DNA of 42,770 nucleotides from Ophiostoma sp. CBS 140.51 (lineage: Eukaryota; Ascomycota; Sordariomycetes; Ophiostomatales; Ophiostomataceae): the NCBI GenBank assembly GCA_029298735.1, contig JANSLP010000281.1, positions 1-42,770 on the forward strand. The letters are read 5' to 3'. The notes beneath the pieces were generated by a model. That model had not been told where the DNA came from, did not search any database, and saw only the letters and a list, made by a program, of their open reading frames with translations. The first letter of the stretch is position 1, and each line of letters begins with the position of its first letter. A program made the position numbers and the translations under genes. Of the stretch, positions 21,141 through 31,507 are shown piece after piece.

Positions 21141-21575
21141 CTAAGCCTCGCCCTTGGGAGCAGCAACCGGTTCCTCTTCCTTGTCGCCCTTCCACCATCG
21201 CCAGATCATCTTACACCACACCCAAGTCTCAATGGTGCCGAAAACGCTAAGAACGCCGATAACAATCCATTTCATTGGTCCAGTGATACCCAGTGTCTCA
21301 AAACTGATCGTGGGGAAGGAGGGGTTGGCCGACGGAATGGCACTGTCGTCGGTGTGTTTGGACGAGCGGCGTGTCTTGCCCGCCGGGTTGCTGTCCTGCG
21401 AATAGAGTTGAAGGCGTGTGGTGGGATAAGACAGAGATGCTTCGCCAAGGGCAGGACGATGCTGAAGCGGTAGCAAACTACTACTAGTAGTCAGAGAAAG
21501 CGGCTGACTGCCCACCAATCGGAACGCTGCCGGGGAGAGCAGACGGGCTGACAACGCTGACGTCGGACGATGCAT
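21141..21575 (-). CDS. Small single-pass, probably mitochondrial membrane protein
   Basis: 144 residues from the first ATG of the frame at 21575 (ACAACATGCATCG) to TAG 21141-21143. The N-terminus is rich in Arg, Ser and Leu without acidic residues for 40 residues (HRPTSALSARLLSPAAFRL), a presequence pattern. Then comes a conserved-looking core, FETLGITGPMKW, one transmembrane helix at ~102-122 (IVIGVLSVFGTIETWVW), CKMIWRWW and a short charged tail. I have seen similar uncharacterised fungal proteins with the VFGTIET-W pattern but know no function. No intron. Confidence 0.75.
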   Translation of the reverse strand: MHRPTSALSARLLSPAAFRLVGSQPLSLTTSSSLLPLQHRPALGEASLSYPTTRLQLYSQDSNPAGKTRRSSKHTDDSAIPSANPSFPTISFETLGITGPMKWIVIGVLSVFGTIETWVWCKMIWRWWKGDKEEEPVAAPKGEA

Positions 21576-22016
21576 GTTGTTAGAAATGGAGGAGATTCGA
21601 GAGCCCAAAAGGTCAATATCAGAGGGACAGGGGCGGTGTTGCGGTGTTTCGGAGATGCGGAGGTGCGGAAGAGATGGTGAGTATACGGAGTTTGTCGGGC
21701 AATGTGCATAACATTCTATGGAATAGACAAGTCAGGCCTGAATGAACATTCCGCCCGGAGGCACTAAGCCTAAAGGGCTCGTCTGTACGCTGCTTATGTA
21801 ATACTGCTTACTTAATCCATACGTCTTCTTCGGACTGTCCTTTGCGATGTCTTCTGTTTGTTTACCCCCTTTTCCACGTCGTGTATTGGTCGAGCAGTCC
21901 ATCTTCTTGAAGATCCTCCTCCAAGTGTTCAGGGTCCTATGACTGTTGTCTGAAGCCGTGCTGGCTGCTTGCTGGGTTGGCGCGGTTGTTGGCAGTGTTT
22001 ACTAGTGGTGTTGTCG

Positions 22017-22318
22017 CTATGGTTTATACGTGTATGTACTTATATGTCCTTTATTTTACGTCTAGTGCGTAATCTAGCCTCCTTGTCGCCAGGGTATATT
22101 TAATTATTACACGTACTACTTTTATAATTAGTCTTTAATCGTCCTGGTTTATTAGTGTTAAATTCTATTGTTAAATTTTATAATTAATACACGCTTACGT
22201 AACCTATACTATTAAATCCAGCTTATTTTTCTGGTATAAATATTATTACTTACTAAGCTATATTATGTAATTTAGTTAAGGTATAGCTTAAAATAAGTAT
22301 TTAGTTATTAGGGTGTTG
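22017..22318. other. AT-rich island, probably RIP-processed
   Basis: About 300 bp very rich in TTA, TAA and TATA words and poor in CA/TG compared with its flanks. It is sharply bounded by G/C-rich DNA. No protein remnant can be read through it. This is the usual look of a small RIP-ed repeat copy. Confidence 0.6.
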
Positions 22319-22474
22319 CAGGTGCGTTCTGCACGTGACCGACTGCTCAGGGATTTAGCCTTGGCCCTCCTCCTCTGAGTAGCGTTGCCTCGTTTTGGGC
22401 CCCTCGTTAATAGATCAGGTCGTATGCTTAGAGCTATACTTATAACCGTGCACATACTTGCTGTGGTGCAGGCC

Positions 22475-22566
22475 TGCTTAGCACCTGTGCCAGGCTGTGC
22501 TTTGCCTGTGCTTGGCCCCCAAAGACGGGCCGTGATTTGCAGGGACGTCAGAGAGGTTTTTAGGCT
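22475..22566 (+). repeat. Dispersed repeat, copy B
   Basis: Partner of the repeat at 18485-18584, same orientation, 3.9 kb apart. It carries T or A at several positions where copy A has C or G (GCACC vs GCGCC, CTTGG vs CCCGG), as transition decay would give. Confidence 0.55.
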
Positions 22567-24113
22567 GGTATAACAGTGTGTCGAAATTTACTCCAAATTT
22601 ACCATCGCGGGTTTAGACGACCCGATTTGTTGAAGACGGCCTGGGCCGGACGAACCCAATCAACATTGATAACGTTACTGTGGATTGTATCTCTCCAGGC
22701 TGTCACAATATTGATTGCGTCTGATACAATTCGTCATCCATATTTAATTTATACAGACGTGGCGTGGTTCCTGGCCAAAGTCCAATGAACCAATATGTCG
22801 ATGTATTCGAAAAAGCCTCGTTTAGCTTTTGTGTTCGTGTCTTGTCGATTGTTTGTTGTTGTTCAAGAATGTGAGGAGAATCCTGACAGTGAATCTTGAC
22901 ATTCTTGGAAGTTGTTTTCGGATGGCAGCTGATCTGAGCCAATCACTGTGCGTTATGCCATCAAAAGATCAACGTGTGACTAGTTGCCACCGGGCCCCCC
23001 GGCACCAGATTACTGCAGCCTTTAGGGGTCTCTGGCCCGCCTGTAGCACTTTGTACGCCGTCGAGTCGTATCATGGCGCAGCTCTAAAAGTACCTAATCT
23101 CCCTAATATCGTCTTGTTTCAGTGGCACTCCATCACGTGGGCGACATGCTCGTATTTAACGAGGATTCTAGCACGCTGCCAAGGCTGTAGCAGGCAGGAG
23201 GCACCGCGCCTCGCGCGCCTCCGCATGTTTGTTGGCTTCCTTGAAAAGTGGAAGTGGCCTTGAAATCATGTGTGGCCAGGTCCATGCTTTTTTTCTCCTC
23301 TCCCTTTCATCTCTGCCCTTTCATCTTTATCATTGTCTCAACAACCCCTCCTCATCATCTCTGACCTCTCATCTTCTTGTCCTCCCCCCCCACGTTCCTT
23401 TCTCCCATCACGCGTGCATCTTCTGGCGCATCCTGGCGCATCTGGGCAGGCGATCTGTGTTTCTCCGGACCATCATCTGACTGATCTGGCTGATCTGACC
23501 TGCTGCAGCTCCCTCAACTGGGGTCGCCCAAACGCCCAACACTGCACGATTTCGTCATCGCAACGCCAGGGATCGCCCACCGCCCAAAATACAGCCCACA
23601 ACGCCCACCGCCCTTTACGAGCCTACGTTTTTAGCACATGCAAAAAGGCCCTTTATCGCGGACCCTGAAGTCTGTCAACGGCCAAGGGTTTCTGGACGCG
23701 TTCCCCACGTCTTGACTTCGACATATCCTTCCCTTCGTCTTTGTTTATGACCGGAATGATTCTTCTTTTGGATCTTTTGAATCTTTAGGTTTCTTTGTCG
23801 TTTCCCCCCTTTCCCTTTGCTTTGCATTCATCTCTTTTGCATATAACTTCCAGCGCTGCCTTTTCCCCATCTGATTGAGACGTTACATCACCCCCAGACT
23901 CATTTCCTGGAGACGACACAAGACAGTGACGCATACCGACTTTTCGACTCCATCCTTTTCTTTTGGATACATTTCAGCGTACACGGATATCGCCAGACCA
24001 GATTGCATAGACACACGATCGATTTTGAAACTAGGACAGCACTTTTGGATTAGAGGCCACGACTCGGCCTGGAATACGGAGTTTGCCACCCTGCAGATTC
24101 GACGATTCCAAAC

Positions 24114-26462
24114 ATGTCAAACGACGCCGCCGACAACGCCATCGTTGCAGAGAACGTTGATACGGACAACGCCAACACAGCAAACAACAGCAGCAATGGA
24201 GAGGTGACAAATGAGAAGGCGACTCGCCCCAAGGGTCGCTGGCCATGGTCAGGACGCAATAAGGCAGCAGCCGACCCTCCCTCAGACAATGATGTCGAGG
24301 CAGGCGGTCGAGGACGGCCCACGAAATGGAGCATGGGTGTCCTCAACGATCCACGGACGCACGAAGTGCCAGGTAGGTCCCTCGGTCCCTCTCTGCGCTC
24401 GATAGAGTACATGTCCACAGCTAACAGCTCAGGCTCCGTCCTCCTTTTGACGGGCAAACGCAACGAGCCCCTCGGTCTCCGCAACGCCCCCGCCAGAACA
24501 TCGCACTCGTCGCTGCCGGCCCAGTCGCCCGTGCGCAGCCGACCGCCCAGCCGCACACGCAGTCGTCCCAGCCTCGGCAGCCGTCGTTCGTCGCGTCAAT
24601 CGACCAGAACCGTCAAAGAAGTGAAGAAGACCAAAGACGGCGCCATCATTTTGGATCCACAACCGGAAGAATCAAAGAACGACCCACTCAATTGGCCAAC
24701 ATGGCGACGCGATGCCGCTCTGCTGTCTCTCGGCTTTTACTGCATGCTCGGCGGCGGCATGACACCGATTCTGGCGGCCGGTTTCAACGATATTTCGGAA
24801 ACGTTTGACGTCACCACTGAGAAAGTGGCCTTGACCACAGGGCTCTACATGATGGGGCTTGGTGTTGGCTCCGTCTTCTTTTCGCCGACGGCCATTCTTT
24901 GGGGCAAACGGCCCGTCTACCTGCTGGCGTCCATCATGTTCAGTGCATCGGCCATCTGGTGTGCCTGTGCAAACAGCTTCACTTCCCTTCTGCTAGGACG
25001 TATTTTCCAGGGCATTGCTGTCAGTCCCGTCGAGTGTCTGCCGTCGGCGACCATTGCTGAGATTTTCTTTTTACACGAGCGTGCCTACCGTCTGGGTATC
25101 TACACACTGCTGTTGCTGGGCGGCAAGAACCTGTCGCCTCTGGCCAGTGCTGCCATCATCCAGAGAAAGGGTTGGCGATGGGTGTTTTGGGTCTTAGCCA
25201 TCATTGTCGGATCCTGCTTCTTCTTGCTTTTCGTTTTTGTCCCCGAGACGTTTTGGGACCGCACACCAAGACCCAAGGACCGGTCCCGATCACGCAAGAC
25301 ATCGAGACTCAACCTGTTCGACCATCACCATCACCACGATCAACAACAAGAAACTGCACCGAACACGCCTGCCCCCCAACGGCCACAACTTCCCCACAGA
25401 GACACTCAGAACCTCCATGTTGGGTTCTCTGTTCCAGAAGAAGAGACCAACCGCCAGCCGGAGACCATCACGGAGGGCAAGGCTGCTTCTCCTCCTCAGA
25501 CACCAACACGCCAGACTGCACGTCTCCAGATTCCAGAACAATCGCACGCGCCCCAAACGCCCGACATTCGCAGCCCTGCTTACTCGGAAAACGACGACAC
25601 TGGCTCTGGCTACTTTGCCGACCATCAACATGATCCCTTGCCTGGAGCGACTGGTGACGCCCTCCCCGAGGGGCTGGGTCAGTACACCCACGATCTCCGC
25701 TACAAGCCCGCCCAGACGTTTGTCCAGCAGCTCCGCCCTTGGAACGGCCGTCTGCATTACGACAACTGGTTTCGTGTGGCCCTCCGGCCCTTTATCCTGT
25801 TTGCCTACCCGGCTGTCCTCTGGTCTGCCGTCGTCTATGCCTGCTCCATTGGCTGGCTCATTGTCCTGTCCGAGTCCGTGTCGGTCATTTACCGCTCGCC
25901 CGAGACGTACAACTTTTCGGCACTGTCGGCCGGTCTCATCTACATCTCGCCCTTTGTCGGCGGCGTCCTGGGCACGGCTGTTGCCGGTAAAGTCAGCGAC
26001 ATTATTGTCCGCGCCATGTCTCGCCGCAATGGTGGTTTGTACGAGCCCGAGTTCCGCCTCGTCATGGCCGCGCCAGTAGCTGTCACGACCGTCATTGGTC
26101 TCATGGGCTATGGCTGGTCTGTCGAGGTCAAGGACCAGTGGATTGTCCCCACCATCTTCTTTGGCGTCATCTCGTTTGGCTGCTCGCTTGGCTCAACGAC
26201 GTCCATCACCTTCTGTGTCGACTCGTACCGTCAGTATGCCGGCGAGGCACTGGTCACGCTCAACTTTTCCAAGAACGTTCTGCACGGTCTGGTATTTAGT
26301 CTCTTCTTCAACAGCTGGCTGCAATCCAAGGGCAGCAAGTCCGTCTTTATTTGGCTCGGAGTTATCCAGCTGATACTGCTGTTGGGCACGATTCCCATGT
26401 ACATTTACGGCAAACGGGCGCGCATGTGGACGGCCCGCCGCAACTTGATGGAGAAGTTTTAA
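24114..26462 (+). CDS. MFS transporter, DHA1-type
   Basis: ATG at 24114 (AACATGTC). A 60-bp intron at 24373-24432 (GTAGGT...GCTAACAGCTCAG) is likely. It is in frame, so the ORF is also open unspliced, but removal yields the family-like HEVPGSVLLLTGKRNEPLG and a 762-residue protein. A long hydrophilic N-terminus, rich in Ser/Arg at ~105-145, precedes WPTWRRDAALLSLGFYC and the first transmembrane helix. Motifs include LGVGSVFFSPTAILWGKRPV, LLLGRIFQGIAVSP, GWRWVFWVLAIIVG and VPETFWDRTP. A very large central loop (~360-525) contains a DHHHHHD tract before the second six-helix half (ALRPFILFAYPAVLW to SLFFNSWLQ). It is a plasma-membrane proton antiporter or symporter by family. Substrate is unknown; polyamines or drugs are common for relatives. 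Confidence 0.92.
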   Translation: MSNDAADNAIVAENVDTDNANTANNSSNGEVTNEKATRPKGRWPWSGRNKAAADPPSDNDVEAGGRGRPTKWSMGVLNDPRTHEVPGRSLGPSLRSIEYMSTANSSGSVLLLTGKRNEPLGLRNAPARTSHSSLPAQSPVRSRPPSRTRSRPSLGSRRSSRQSTRTVKEVKKTKDGAIILDPQPEESKNDPLNWPTWRRDAALLSLGFYCMLGGGMTPILAAGFNDISETFDVTTEKVALTTGLYMMGLGVGSVFFSPTAILWGKRPVYLLASIMFSASAIWCACANSFTSLLLGRIFQGIAVSPVECLPSATIAEIFFLHERAYRLGIYTLLLLGGKNLSPLASAAIIQRKGWRWVFWVLAIIVGSCFFLLFVFVPETFWDRTPRPKDRSRSRKTSRLNLFDHHHHHDQQQETAPNTPAPQRPQLPHRDTQNLHVGFSVPEEETNRQPETITEGKAASPPQTPTRQTARLQIPEQSHAPQTPDIRSPAYSENDDTGSGYFADHQHDPLPGATGDALPEGLGQYTHDLRYKPAQTFVQQLRPWNGRLHYDNWFRVALRPFILFAYPAVLWSAVVYACSIGWLIVLSESVSVIYRSPETYNFSALSAGLIYISPFVGGVLGTAVAGKVSDIIVRAMSRRNGGLYEPEFRLVMAAPVAVTTVIGLMGYGWSVEVKDQWIVPTIFFGVISFGCSLGSTTSITFCVDSYRQYAGEALVTLNFSKNVLHGLVFSLFFNSWLQSKGSKSVFIWLGVIQLILLLGTIPMYIYGKRARMWTARRNLMEKF

Positions 26463-26707
26463 CGCATGGCATGTTTTGTTTTTCCGAATTGCATTCTGGA
26501 TTGCATTTTTGGTTCACATTTTGAGTTACATTTATGTTTGCATCATTTACTTTTCTCGGAGGCTTTCTGCTTTCACTTGCATCCTTTGCGAGGTACTTGG
26601 GTCCAATTTATTACATTGTTCGACCTCTTTTGGAAGTCATCATGGGTATCCTACTTAGCATATTATAACATGGTCTTTTTTATCTTCTCATTGAAATCAT
26701 CTATTCT

Positions 26708-28069
26708 TCAGAAAAGATCTTTGGCAACACCAACGAGACTGCCGTACTTTAGCGAGTTCAGAGTGGCCGCGTATTGATCACTAGATGGCGATACAGTGAC
26801 AATCATGGTAGAGTGCCCACCATCTGAAGCCATAAAATGCTCACGGAGGACCATGGTTAAGGTCGATGATCGAAACGGTATTCGCGGCTGGTTCGTAGAC
26901 CACGCCCGCATGACCTCCTTCAACGCCAGCAAGTCTGTATTGATCTGCTGTCCTTCTTGCCGTTCTTGTGGTGTCTGCTTAAGGGCCGGTTGTCTTGAAG
27001 CAGGCGACGACTTGTCTTGGTGATATTCAGCACCGGCAAGGTCGACAAACACCATCTTCCCACCAAGACAAAATGCAAAGCGGTCTTTGTGGATGGCGTC
27101 GACTTGCTCCTCAGCAGCAGTGACTCGCGCCACAAACTCGTTCTTTTCCGCTTCAGCTGCATCGATACGTTCTTGGTTGGTGGTGTAATCAGGGTTCGGT
27201 GCCCAGCCCCCACCAGGAACAGGCACGACGCCCTTGGTCTGTTCTTCCACCATGATGTCCGTGGCCCGTTTCCCCACCGGGACCAGTTCTGACTGGCGCT
27301 CGACCACTGCCTGCCGCGCCTCAACGAGCGATGAGCAGACAATCTCCAGCTCAAGGATGGCGTGTGTCCGCGAGCTTTGATCGTGTACACTCGACGAGCC
27401 GACCGAGCGCCCTGCCAGAGCCGTTGTGATGTTTTGTTGGAACTCGTCAAACGTCCAGCAGCACTTTTGGACAATGGGGCACACCCGAACCTTGCCGCCT
27501 TCCAGCATCTCCGTTTCGCCACGTATGTGCACTTTACCGTCCGCGCCTTGTCGGACATGGCACTCCTTGTGGTTGTTGAGAAGGTCAAAGGCCGACTTTT
27601 TGCGCAATTCAAACAGGCTGAAGCCAAGGCCGAGGCGCTTGTCGTTGTCGGCAGTGTTGTTAGTGTCGAGTCGGCTGTTCCACGCCGCGACGTGGTCGAA
27701 CAGCTCCCGTGCTGCCATCAAGCAAAGTCCGGGCTCGTTGTTTTCGTAGCCAATAATGGTGTGCGTCTTGCCACTGCCAGAGTGGCCGTAGGCGAAAAAG
27801 CTGCTGCGTCCGCCCTCGAGAACGTGCGGCATAGATGGGATGACGATGGCATTGTAGACGTCCTTGTTGTTTTCGTCGGGCTGGAAGACTTCTCGGAATG
27901 CAGCTGGGCTTGTCCATGATTGGTTTTTGGCAGCAGTCTGATTACCGGTGATCGATATGGACGACATAAAACCGCCATTGGCCAATTTTGTCGTGTGTGA
28001 GAATTCGCCTTGCTCTGACTCGGACTCGCCGAGCGGCCGCCACCGTGCGACGACAAACATGGACTTCAT
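26708..28069 (-). CDS. Compact divergent kinesin motor protein
   Basis: 453 residues, single exon, ATG at 28069, almost entirely motor domain. It has VVARWRP at the N-terminus, P-loop GHSGSGKT (95-102), switch I SSRTHA (232-237), switch II VDLAGAE (342-348), INTDLLALKEVMRA (372-385), IPFRSSTLTMVLREHF (393-408) and a C-terminal TVSPSSDQYAATLNSLKYGS. All nucleotide-binding residues are present, so ATPase activity is plausible. Odd points: ~95 residues (245-338), partly charged and heptad-like (IDAAEAEKNEFVARVTAAEE), are inserted between switch I and switch II, and there is no stalk or cargo tail. It does not fit a standard fungal kinesin class that I can name. Confidence 0.88.
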   Translation of the reverse strand: MKSMFVVARWRPLGESESEQGEFSHTTKLANGGFMSSISITGNQTAAKNQSWTSPAAFREVFQPDENNKDVYNAIVIPSMPHVLEGGRSSFFAYGHSGSGKTHTIIGYENNEPGLCLMAARELFDHVAAWNSRLDTNNTADNDKRLGLGFSLFELRKKSAFDLLNNHKECHVRQGADGKVHIRGETEMLEGGKVRVCPIVQKCCWTFDEFQQNITTALAGRSVGSSSVHDQSSRTHAILELEIVCSSLVEARQAVVERQSELVPVGKRATDIMVEEQTKGVVPVPGGGWAPNPDYTTNQERIDAAEAEKNEFVARVTAAEEQVDAIHKDRFAFCLGGKMVFVDLAGAEYHQDKSSPASRQPALKQTPQERQEGQQINTDLLALKEVMRAWSTNQPRIPFRSSTLTMVLREHFMASDGGHSTMIVTVSPSSDQYAATLNSLKYGSLVGVAKDLF

Positions 28070-29517
28070 TGTGTAGACGGTGATGAGGTGTCGGGGCTGG
28101 TGCTGATGTCAATGTTCAATTGTCGAATTGTCGAATTGTTGTTCGCTATCAACAAGTTTAGTAAACAAACTTTTGGTAATGTTGTTGCCTGGAAAACGGC
28201 CTGGGCGAAGACCCACTTTTCTCCTCCAAAACACCTTGGACACTTTCTCGTTTCGCCAATTAGGCAAGAACCACTTCGTCCCAGAGTGGAAATCAGTCAA
28301 CAAAGCACACTCTCAATATTTGGGGTTCATACTGTAAATTTGTGGTCAAATGCATGAAGCTTGTCAGAATATATCACTGTGAGATTACTAATAAAACCGT
28401 TCAAATTTCCAGGTAGGGTCTCAGTCTGATGTCCTACAAAAAATCAAACCTCATCGAGGTGATTGTTATTTTTATCCATGTCATCATAGGCCAGAGGCTA
28501 TCCTAACGTTTCTAAGTATCGTTTTTTCTAGTGAGTATTGTAAGTCGTCTAATACATGACATCTATATCTTGATGCGTACGTCCCACAAGTTTCAAGGTA
28601 TAAAATGACACTTATGAAGGTTCTGTCTTGTTCAAAGAGAAAGAGAAAACAAGTAGAGGGGGGAAATGAAACATAAAAACACGAAATATTGAAGGTATCA
28701 TTAAGTGGAAGAGAGCGACCTCTACAACGTTCTATTATTTGCTCTGTAGCATAACATCTATCAAAGACTCACTTACACCGCTTTGCTCAGTAATCGATGC
28801 AGTCAGGCTTCTCTGCACGACGACTATGGAGAACCAACAGGTCTCGGAAATGTTCTCCGAGGTCGACTTTCATTACATCCAGTAGCCTGGAACATCTCAA
28901 CTGATATCCCCTCCGCCAGTAGTTCGTCCCCAGATTTGTCTACATATGGTTCCGTCTCCCCCCACCCTGTTGATCGCTTGCCGTGCTGTTGGTGGCTGTT
29001 GGTCCGTTGGCGATCTGCCATACCCTGCTCGGAGATGTTCTCCGTCAGTGTAATTGTGCCTGCCCACTTGGCCAACAAAATGTCAACCAACAATGTACAG
29101 CCAATTGCACAAATTCCATATCCGCTGGTCTTCTCCACCCTTCATACTATACCCCAGGTTCTCCATAAAATCTGTCCCCGACCTTTCTCCATGAGTCTCC
29201 ATTTCCCCATGAAATCATAAATACAACCCCGGACGAACTTCGTGCTTTTGATATGCCTGACTACAACAGTATTCAATTGCTCCAGTCCGGGCTGAGGTGT
29301 CGTACTGCACCAGATGTCTCCAACCCAGACATCACCATGTCTACGGATCCACTTCGCGAGAAATACACAAAAGAAAGAGAGATAAAAGGATGCCAAAGTA
29401 GTAAGAGCATACAGATGTAGATGTCGCTTAAGTTGTATATTATTAGAGTCAATTCCCATCAATTTCCTTCTTTCCTATGATAATAACATCCTCTTCACCA
29501 TCACCAACAATTCCGCC
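28070..29517. other. Divergent promoter region between kinesin and P450 genes
   Basis: Two head-to-head genes flank it. An ORF at 28824-29138 (minus) has a hydrophobic start but no recognised family. I see no RNA gene or repeat. Confidence 0.5.
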
Positions 29518-31143
29518 ATGCCAACCTCCTCGAACGTTTTCGGCCTTCTTGGGCAGCAAAATGCCAAAACGGCCATTTCAGTCGCTTTACTGGCCATTGT
29601 TGCCGTCGGCCTGTACCGTCTCCTCCAAGTCGGCAAGCGTGACCCTCGACTACCGCCCGGCCCGCCAACCATACCTGTTCTGGGCAACGCACATATGATC
29701 CCAACAACGGGTCTTGGCCTCAAGTTCCAAGAATGGGCACAGCAGTACGGCAGCATATACTCCTTGAAAGTGCTTAACTCGACCTTTATCGTTCTGTCCG
29801 ATCCCCAGATTGTCGGCCAGCTGCTGGACAAGAAAGGTGTCATCTACTCCGACCGGCCACCCAATACCGTCGCTATGCACATCACCGATGGCCACCACTT
29901 CTCGTTTGAACAGCAGGGCCCCTCGTGGAAGCTGAAGCGGGCCATTGCCGTCCGCCATTTCAGTCCACACAAGCTGGATACTCACCACTTCAAGGTCCAG
30001 GAGGCCGAGGCGGTCGTATTCATGAACAACTTGCTGGACGACCCCGACCGCGTGTTTGACTATGCCCGCCTCTACCCTGTGTCGGTGGCGTGTTCGCTAC
30101 TGTATGGTCATCGTGCAAAAGACTTGAACTCGTTCTGGTTCCGCGAGTTTTACCACATGATGGAGAAATGGGGCGAGGTGCTGGAGCCCGGAGCGAACCC
30201 ACCGATGGAGGACCTACCGCTACTTTGGTATGCACCTGGTGTGTGGCGCTCTCGGATGCATGAAGTCAAGAAGCTGCGATCGACGCTCTGGTCAAAGGCA
30301 CGAAAGATTGTTGATGAGCGCCGGCAGCGGGGCGACAAGCGGGACTGCCTGATAGACGAGAAGCTGGACGAGGTCGAAGCGCAGGGCAAAGACAGCTGGC
30401 CACTTCCCGAGTTTGCGTTCAACAACCTGTTTGGCGAACTGGTCGAGGCCGGCGCCGACACGACGGCCAACCAAGTTCTTACAATCATCATGGCACTGGC
30501 CAAGTACCCCGAAGTGCAGCGCAAGGCCCAGGCGGAGATTGATGCTGTCTGTGGCCCCGACCGGGCGCCGACGTTTGCCGACTTTGACAAGCTGCCGTAC
30601 ATCAACTGCATCGTCAAAGAAGGTCTGAGATGGCGACCGACAGCACGCACGGCCATCCCTCACCGTGTCACAAAAGACGACTGGTACAATGGCCACCTGA
30701 TTCCTAAGGGCTCGACGGTGTTTATTGCCGTCTGGGCCATGCACCAAAACGAGGAGCTGTACAACGACCACCTCAAGTTCAACCCGGACCGTTTCTTGCA
30801 GCATCCCAAGCTGGCCAACGAGTACGCCTCGTCACCCGATTATCATGGACGAGACCACTTTGGCTATGGTGCCGGCCGTCGTGTCTGTCCTGGTGTGCAC
30901 CTGGCGGAGCGCAACATGTGGCGCATCACGGCCAAGCTGTTGTGGGCGTTCAACTTGAAGGAACCATTGGATCCGGTGACTGGTAAAGTTGTTCCTCTTG
31001 ATGAGAATGCCTACAACTCGTGCATCTTGGTGAGTCCGCTGCCGTTCAAGTTGCGTGTCGAGCCGCGTAGTGAGGCCGTCCTACAGACGGTGAAGCGGGA
31101 AAAGGCGGAAGCGTTGGCGTTTATGTCGCAGTATGGCAACTAG
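29518..31143 (+). CDS. Cytochrome P450 monooxygenase
   Basis: 541 residues, uninterrupted, ATG at 29518 (CGCCATGCC). An N-terminal membrane anchor (ISVALLAIVAVGLYRLL, ~20-36) and a proline-rich hinge LPPGPPTIPVLGN come first. The I-helix oxygen-activation motif is AGADTT (311-316), the ExxR is E368-R371 in EGLRWRP, and the PERF-like motif is NPDRF. The heme-binding loop FGYGAGRRVCPG (448-459) has thiolate ligand Cys457. All hallmarks are intact. The fold is that of fungal class II microsomal enzymes needing NADPH-P450 reductase; residues resemble the O-methylsterigmatocystin-oxidoreductase-like group, but substrate is unknown. A Zn2Cys6 regulator follows 364 bp downstream on the same strand. 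Confidence 0.95.
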   Translation: MPTSSNVFGLLGQQNAKTAISVALLAIVAVGLYRLLQVGKRDPRLPPGPPTIPVLGNAHMIPTTGLGLKFQEWAQQYGSIYSLKVLNSTFIVLSDPQIVGQLLDKKGVIYSDRPPNTVAMHITDGHHFSFEQQGPSWKLKRAIAVRHFSPHKLDTHHFKVQEAEAVVFMNNLLDDPDRVFDYARLYPVSVACSLLYGHRAKDLNSFWFREFYHMMEKWGEVLEPGANPPMEDLPLLWYAPGVWRSRMHEVKKLRSTLWSKARKIVDERRQRGDKRDCLIDEKLDEVEAQGKDSWPLPEFAFNNLFGELVEAGADTTANQVLTIIMALAKYPEVQRKAQAEIDAVCGPDRAPTFADFDKLPYINCIVKEGLRWRPTARTAIPHRVTKDDWYNGHLIPKGSTVFIAVWAMHQNEELYNDHLKFNPDRFLQHPKLANEYASSPDYHGRDHFGYGAGRRVCPGVHLAERNMWRITAKLLWAFNLKEPLDPVTGKVVPLDENAYNSCILVSPLPFKLRVEPRSEAVLQTVKREKAEALAFMSQYGN

Positions 31144-31507
31144 ACGAGAAGTAAACGAAAATATTTGAGATAGTATGAAGTGCCGAATTTTATGGATTGC
31201 TCCTTCCGTTTCTGATAATCCCATACGTTGTGACGTCGACCGCTGTCGGTGTAAGTGAAAAGGAGTGGGCCCCGCCCGGGAATAGTCGACAGATAGGGCA
31301 GGAACAACAAGATGTGGCTGTTGGCACTAACATTGCCGCCAAGATACCAAGATACGGCAAGCCAGGTACAGACTTCCGAGATATCGGTGCTCACTACGTA
31401 GATACAGTCTAGATAGCGAAAGGGAGGAGCTCGTCGGCGATTCCGATAAGCCAGACATACGCAACGCAGACAAACATCACCACGTCGTATATCCAGACAA
31501 AGATCGT
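31144..31507. other. Intergenic between P450 and Zn2Cys6 regulator
   Basis: Short co-directional gap that must hold the P450 terminator and the regulator promoter. Nothing else seen. Confidence 0.5.

Larger units (their letters stand above)
21576..24113. other. Long intergenic region with AT-rich island, repeat and MFS leader
   Basis: Contains the AT-rich island (22017-22318) and dispersed-repeat copy B (22475-22566). From about 23270 onward lies a pyrimidine-rich stretch that is probably promoter and 5' leader of the MFS gene. Several ATGs occur in the leader but no convincing upstream ORF. No RNA gene seen. Confidence 0.5.

Noticed and set aside
28824..29138. Minus-strand ORF with hydrophobic start in the kinesin-P450 gap
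   Set aside because: An equally long ORF lies on the opposite strand and neither shows family features. The hydrophobic run is too short for confident membrane assignment.
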